A stretch of DNA of 8,046 bases, taken from the NCBI GenBank assembly GCA_018400255.1, contig JAGYMO010000066.1, forward strand, positions 1 through 8,046, read 5' to 3'. This DNA is from Deltaproteobacteria bacterium (GTDB lineage Bacteria > Desulfobacterota > DSM-4660 > Desulfatiglandales > B25-G16). Positions 6,642 through 8,046 of this stretch are shown here, in pieces. The translations under genes and the position numbers were made by a program. The notes under the pieces were generated by a model, which did no database searches, was not told the DNA's origin, and saw nothing but the letters and a program-made list of their open reading frames with translations. Position 1 is the first letter of the stretch, and every line of letters starts with the position of its first letter.

Positions 6642-6884
6642 GGATTTTTTATCGTCTAAAAGTTACATTTTTTATTCCCGATCAGAGTCTAAGCTAAATA
6701 GTTTGGCTCACTAAGAGGATACCTTAGCGGCTTGGTTGGCAAACTTTATCGTTCTTACAGTAAATGTTAAATTTGAGGAGAGGAAGGAGGTGATGAAGTT
6801 CAATTTTTGTTGGTATTTGTAATTTTAAATATAGAAGATCTCTTGACGAGATAAACTATTAAACAGAGAGATGGAGGAGGCAAT
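6642..6884 (+). promoter_or_regulatory. Leader region with stem-loops upstream of the exported-protein/TAXI genes
   Basis: This 243-bp gap contains AGCTAAA (6692-6698) pairing with TTTGGCT (6702-6708; one G-T wobble, 3-nt loop), CTAAG (6711-6715) pairing with CTTAG (6723-6727), and GTTTG (6701-6705) able to pair with CAAAC (6740-6744) around both. These foldings compete, as in regulatory leaders. A TTGACG at 6843-6848 resembles a -35 box but lacks a good -10. No convincing terminator follows the MmgE/PrpD stop, so read-through into the next genes is possible. The pairing is seen; regulation is inference. Confidence 0.35.
6784..6794 (+). promoter_or_regulatory. Isolated perfect Shine-Dalgarno sequence without a proper gene
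   Basis: AAGGAGGTGAT is an uninterrupted 11-nt complement to the usual 3' end of bacterial 16S rRNA (ATCACCTCCTT). It lies 90 nt upstream of the next real start. The only frame touching it is ATG 6793 to TAA 6822 (MKFNFCWYL), which overlaps the motif and so has unworkable spacing. It may be a ribosome-binding or standby site in the leader, the remnant of a lost gene start, or chance in purine-rich DNA. Confidence 0.4.
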
Positions 6885-7304
6885 ATGGAAAAATTTAAAC
6901 TAAATTCTTTATTTCCAGGCGTAATTCTAACAATCGCTGTAATTTTTGGACTTTCGCTCATGTTTGCTTGTGCTACTGCACAAAAGAAAACCGAAGAAGG
7001 TCCTGTTGCAACTATAGACGCATGTTCTTCAGCAGAAGTTATAAGTGTGAATTATTTCCTGGGCAAGTCAAAGTTTAGCGGTGGTGATAAATTGCATATT
7101 AAATTAGGTCTTAAAAATATCTCTGACAAGCCAAAAAGGTACAGGGTAAGCATAGATTTGCCGGATGGAGGCTCTGGAGGGGGTTTTTATCCAAGAACAG
7201 GCAAGCCTCCTGTTTTGAAACCAGGGGCAGAAATGGTCCAAACATTCCCGATGTTTTCTGACCGTATTCCAGAAAGTGTTACAATAAGGATTGAAGAGAT
7301 TTAA
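6885..7304 (+). CDS. Small exported or lipoprotein-like protein of unknown function
   Basis: I do not recognise the family. The 139-residue product has an N-terminal signal: Lys3 and Lys5, then a hydrophobic stretch (about 9-28) ending LMFACATAQKK. Cys29 after Phe-Ala fits a loose lipobox, which would anchor it as a lipoprotein; alternatively signal peptidase I could cut after ATA (30-32). The mature part looks like a small beta-sandwich: KLHIKLGLKNISDKPKRYRVSIDLPDG (69-95) has the look of Ig-like or intracellular-proteinase-inhibitor-like domains that carry a 'ligand/linker plus NISD' strand, then a Gly-rich loop (95-101) and PVLKPGAEMVQTF (109-121). A strong ribosome site GGAGGAGG (6873-6880) precedes ATG 6885. 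It sits 29 bp before the TAXI receptor gene, so it is probably co-expressed and may be an envelope accessory of that transporter. Confidence 0.75.
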   Translation: MEKFKLNSLFPGVILTIAVIFGLSLMFACATAQKKTEEGPVATIDACSSAEVISVNYFLGKSKFSGGDKLHIKLGLKNISDKPKRYRVSIDLPDGGSGGGFYPRTGKPPVLKPGAEMVQTFPMFSDRIPESVTIRIEEI

Positions 7305-7333
7305 CGCCTCACACAAGAAAGGAGTATTAAAAA

Positions 7334-8046
7334 ATGAGATCAAAATGTTTTTCCTTCCTAATAGCAATTGTTTTTGTTGTTTCAATTATTTTCATGGCAC
7401 CGGGAAATGCTGGAGCCGCTAAATTTTTATCATTTGGCACTGGAAGCCCTGCCGGTACCTATTATTTTCTTGGTGCGGGTTTTGCTTCAATTATTAATAA
7501 GAATGTCAAGGGCGTAAGGGTCACGGCAGAGTCAACCGCGGCATCAACGGAAAATGCTCGATACATTATTAGGGGTAAGATGGATATGGGCTTGGCAAGC
7601 ATGGGGACTCTGGCCGATTTGAAAAAACAGGATATGGATGTAGATAAGGTCAGGCTGGTAGCAGTAGGTCATACAAGTGATACACATTGGATCGTAAGAA
7701 AAGACTCCCCAATTAAATCATATTCTGACTTTAAAGGAAAGGTTATTGGGGTAGGACCTGCTGGAAGCGCCACCCTGAATATCTGGTCAAAGCAACATTT
7801 GGAAGCAGGCTGGGGAATAACCTTTGATGATATAAAGCCAAAATATCTTGCCTTTCATGAAATATCAACGGGGATAAGGGATAACACCATTGATGCAGGC
7901 TTGATTGCAGCAGGGTATCCTATTGCCGCTGTCATGGAATTGGCCAGGGATATTCCTATTCGGTTATTAGAAATTGAACCTGAAGTATTGAAAAAATTGC
8001 AGGCCCAGTACCCCAATGTAACGCCTCTTGTTTTTCCGGCTGGAAC
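7334..8046 (+). CDS. TAXI family TRAP transporter solute-binding protein (3' end beyond window)
   Basis: The frame is open from ATG 7334 to the window edge (237 codons plus 2 nt) and is therefore truncated by the window, not by mutation; the family is usually about 310-340 residues. A Sec signal peptide occupies residues 1-28: basic MRSK, a hydrophobic core (about 6-22) and an AGA cleavage site (26-28). The mature protein opens with the TAXI hallmark FLSFGTGSPAGTYYFLGAGFASIINK (31-56), followed by VTAESTAASTENARYI (63-78), MDMGLASMGTLAD (83-95), VRKDSPIKSYSDFKGKVIGVGPAGS (121-145) and IDAGLIAAGYPIAAVMEL (186-203). TAXI proteins bind organic acids such as glutamate or 2-oxoglutarate in the periplasm and deliver them to a fused TRAP permease, which would be expected just to the right. 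The ribosome site AAAGGAG (7318-7324) stands 9 nt upstream. Confidence 0.93.
   Translation, partial: MRSKCFSFLIAIVFVVSIIFMAPGNAGAAKFLSFGTGSPAGTYYFLGAGFASIINKNVKGVRVTAESTAASTENARYIIRGKMDMGLASMGTLADLKKQDMDVDKVRLVAVGHTSDTHWIVRKDSPIKSYSDFKGKVIGVGPAGSATLNIWSKQHLEAGWGITFDDIKPKYLAFHEISTGIRDNTIDAGLIAAGYPIAAVMELARDIPIRLLEIEPEVLKKLQAQYPNVTPLVFPAG

Noticed and set aside
6642..6680. Terminator after the MmgE/PrpD gene (GGGA...TCCC with internal T-runs)
   Set aside because: Only about four outer base pairs with a long AT loop, and no T-run after the second arm.

Overview
The window is AT-rich chromosomal DNA with all genes on the + strand: eight complete protein genes and a ninth that runs off the right edge. 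The gene families (molybdenum-cofactor handling, DUF364, DUF1847, MmgE/PrpD, a TAXI-type TRAP binding protein) and an interspersed palindromic element ending in TCGTAAAAAGTC / GACTTTTTACGA fit an anaerobic Desulfobacterota (sulfate-reducer-like) organism. That assignment is inference from gene content and recalled repeat style; no marker gene is present.

Left part (1-1425): a non-coding stretch with several small stem-loops, then a good sigma70-type promoter (160-188) in front of a PadR-family regulator. The regulator is coupled by an ATGA overlap to a MocA/MobA-like nucleotidyltransferase, probably a molybdopterin-cofactor nucleotidylating enzyme.

Middle-left (1576-3323): a molybdopterin-binding-domain protein with a Cys-rich tail (CX2CX2CX4C), overlapping by one base a DUF364 protein (putative metal chelation, Rossmann-like). 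With the nucleotidyltransferase this looks like a maturation or metal-handling set for a Mo (or W) enzyme encoded elsewhere.

Middle (3324-3747): 424 bp without a gene. Its right half is an imperfect ~204-bp palindromic, MITE-like element (3567-3770) whose right end runs into the 5' end of the next reading frame.

Middle-right (3748-6641): a class I SAM-dependent methyltransferase, a DUF1847 cysteine-rich putative metal-binding protein and an MmgE/PrpD-family protein, closely spaced and probably co-transcribed.

Right part (6642-8046): a 243-bp leader with stem-loops and an isolated perfect 11-nt Shine-Dalgarno sequence, then a small exported or lipoprotein-like protein of unknown function and the N-terminal 237 codons of a TAXI-family periplasmic solute receptor, the uptake component of a TRAP transporter. 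A simple reading is a catabolic neighbourhood: import of an organic acid by a TAXI-TRAP system, processing by an MmgE/PrpD enzyme and perhaps a molybdenum hydroxylase, with cofactor maturation genes and a PadR regulator alongside. The pathway substrate cannot be read from this window. I see no RNA genes, CRISPR array or complete insertion sequence.
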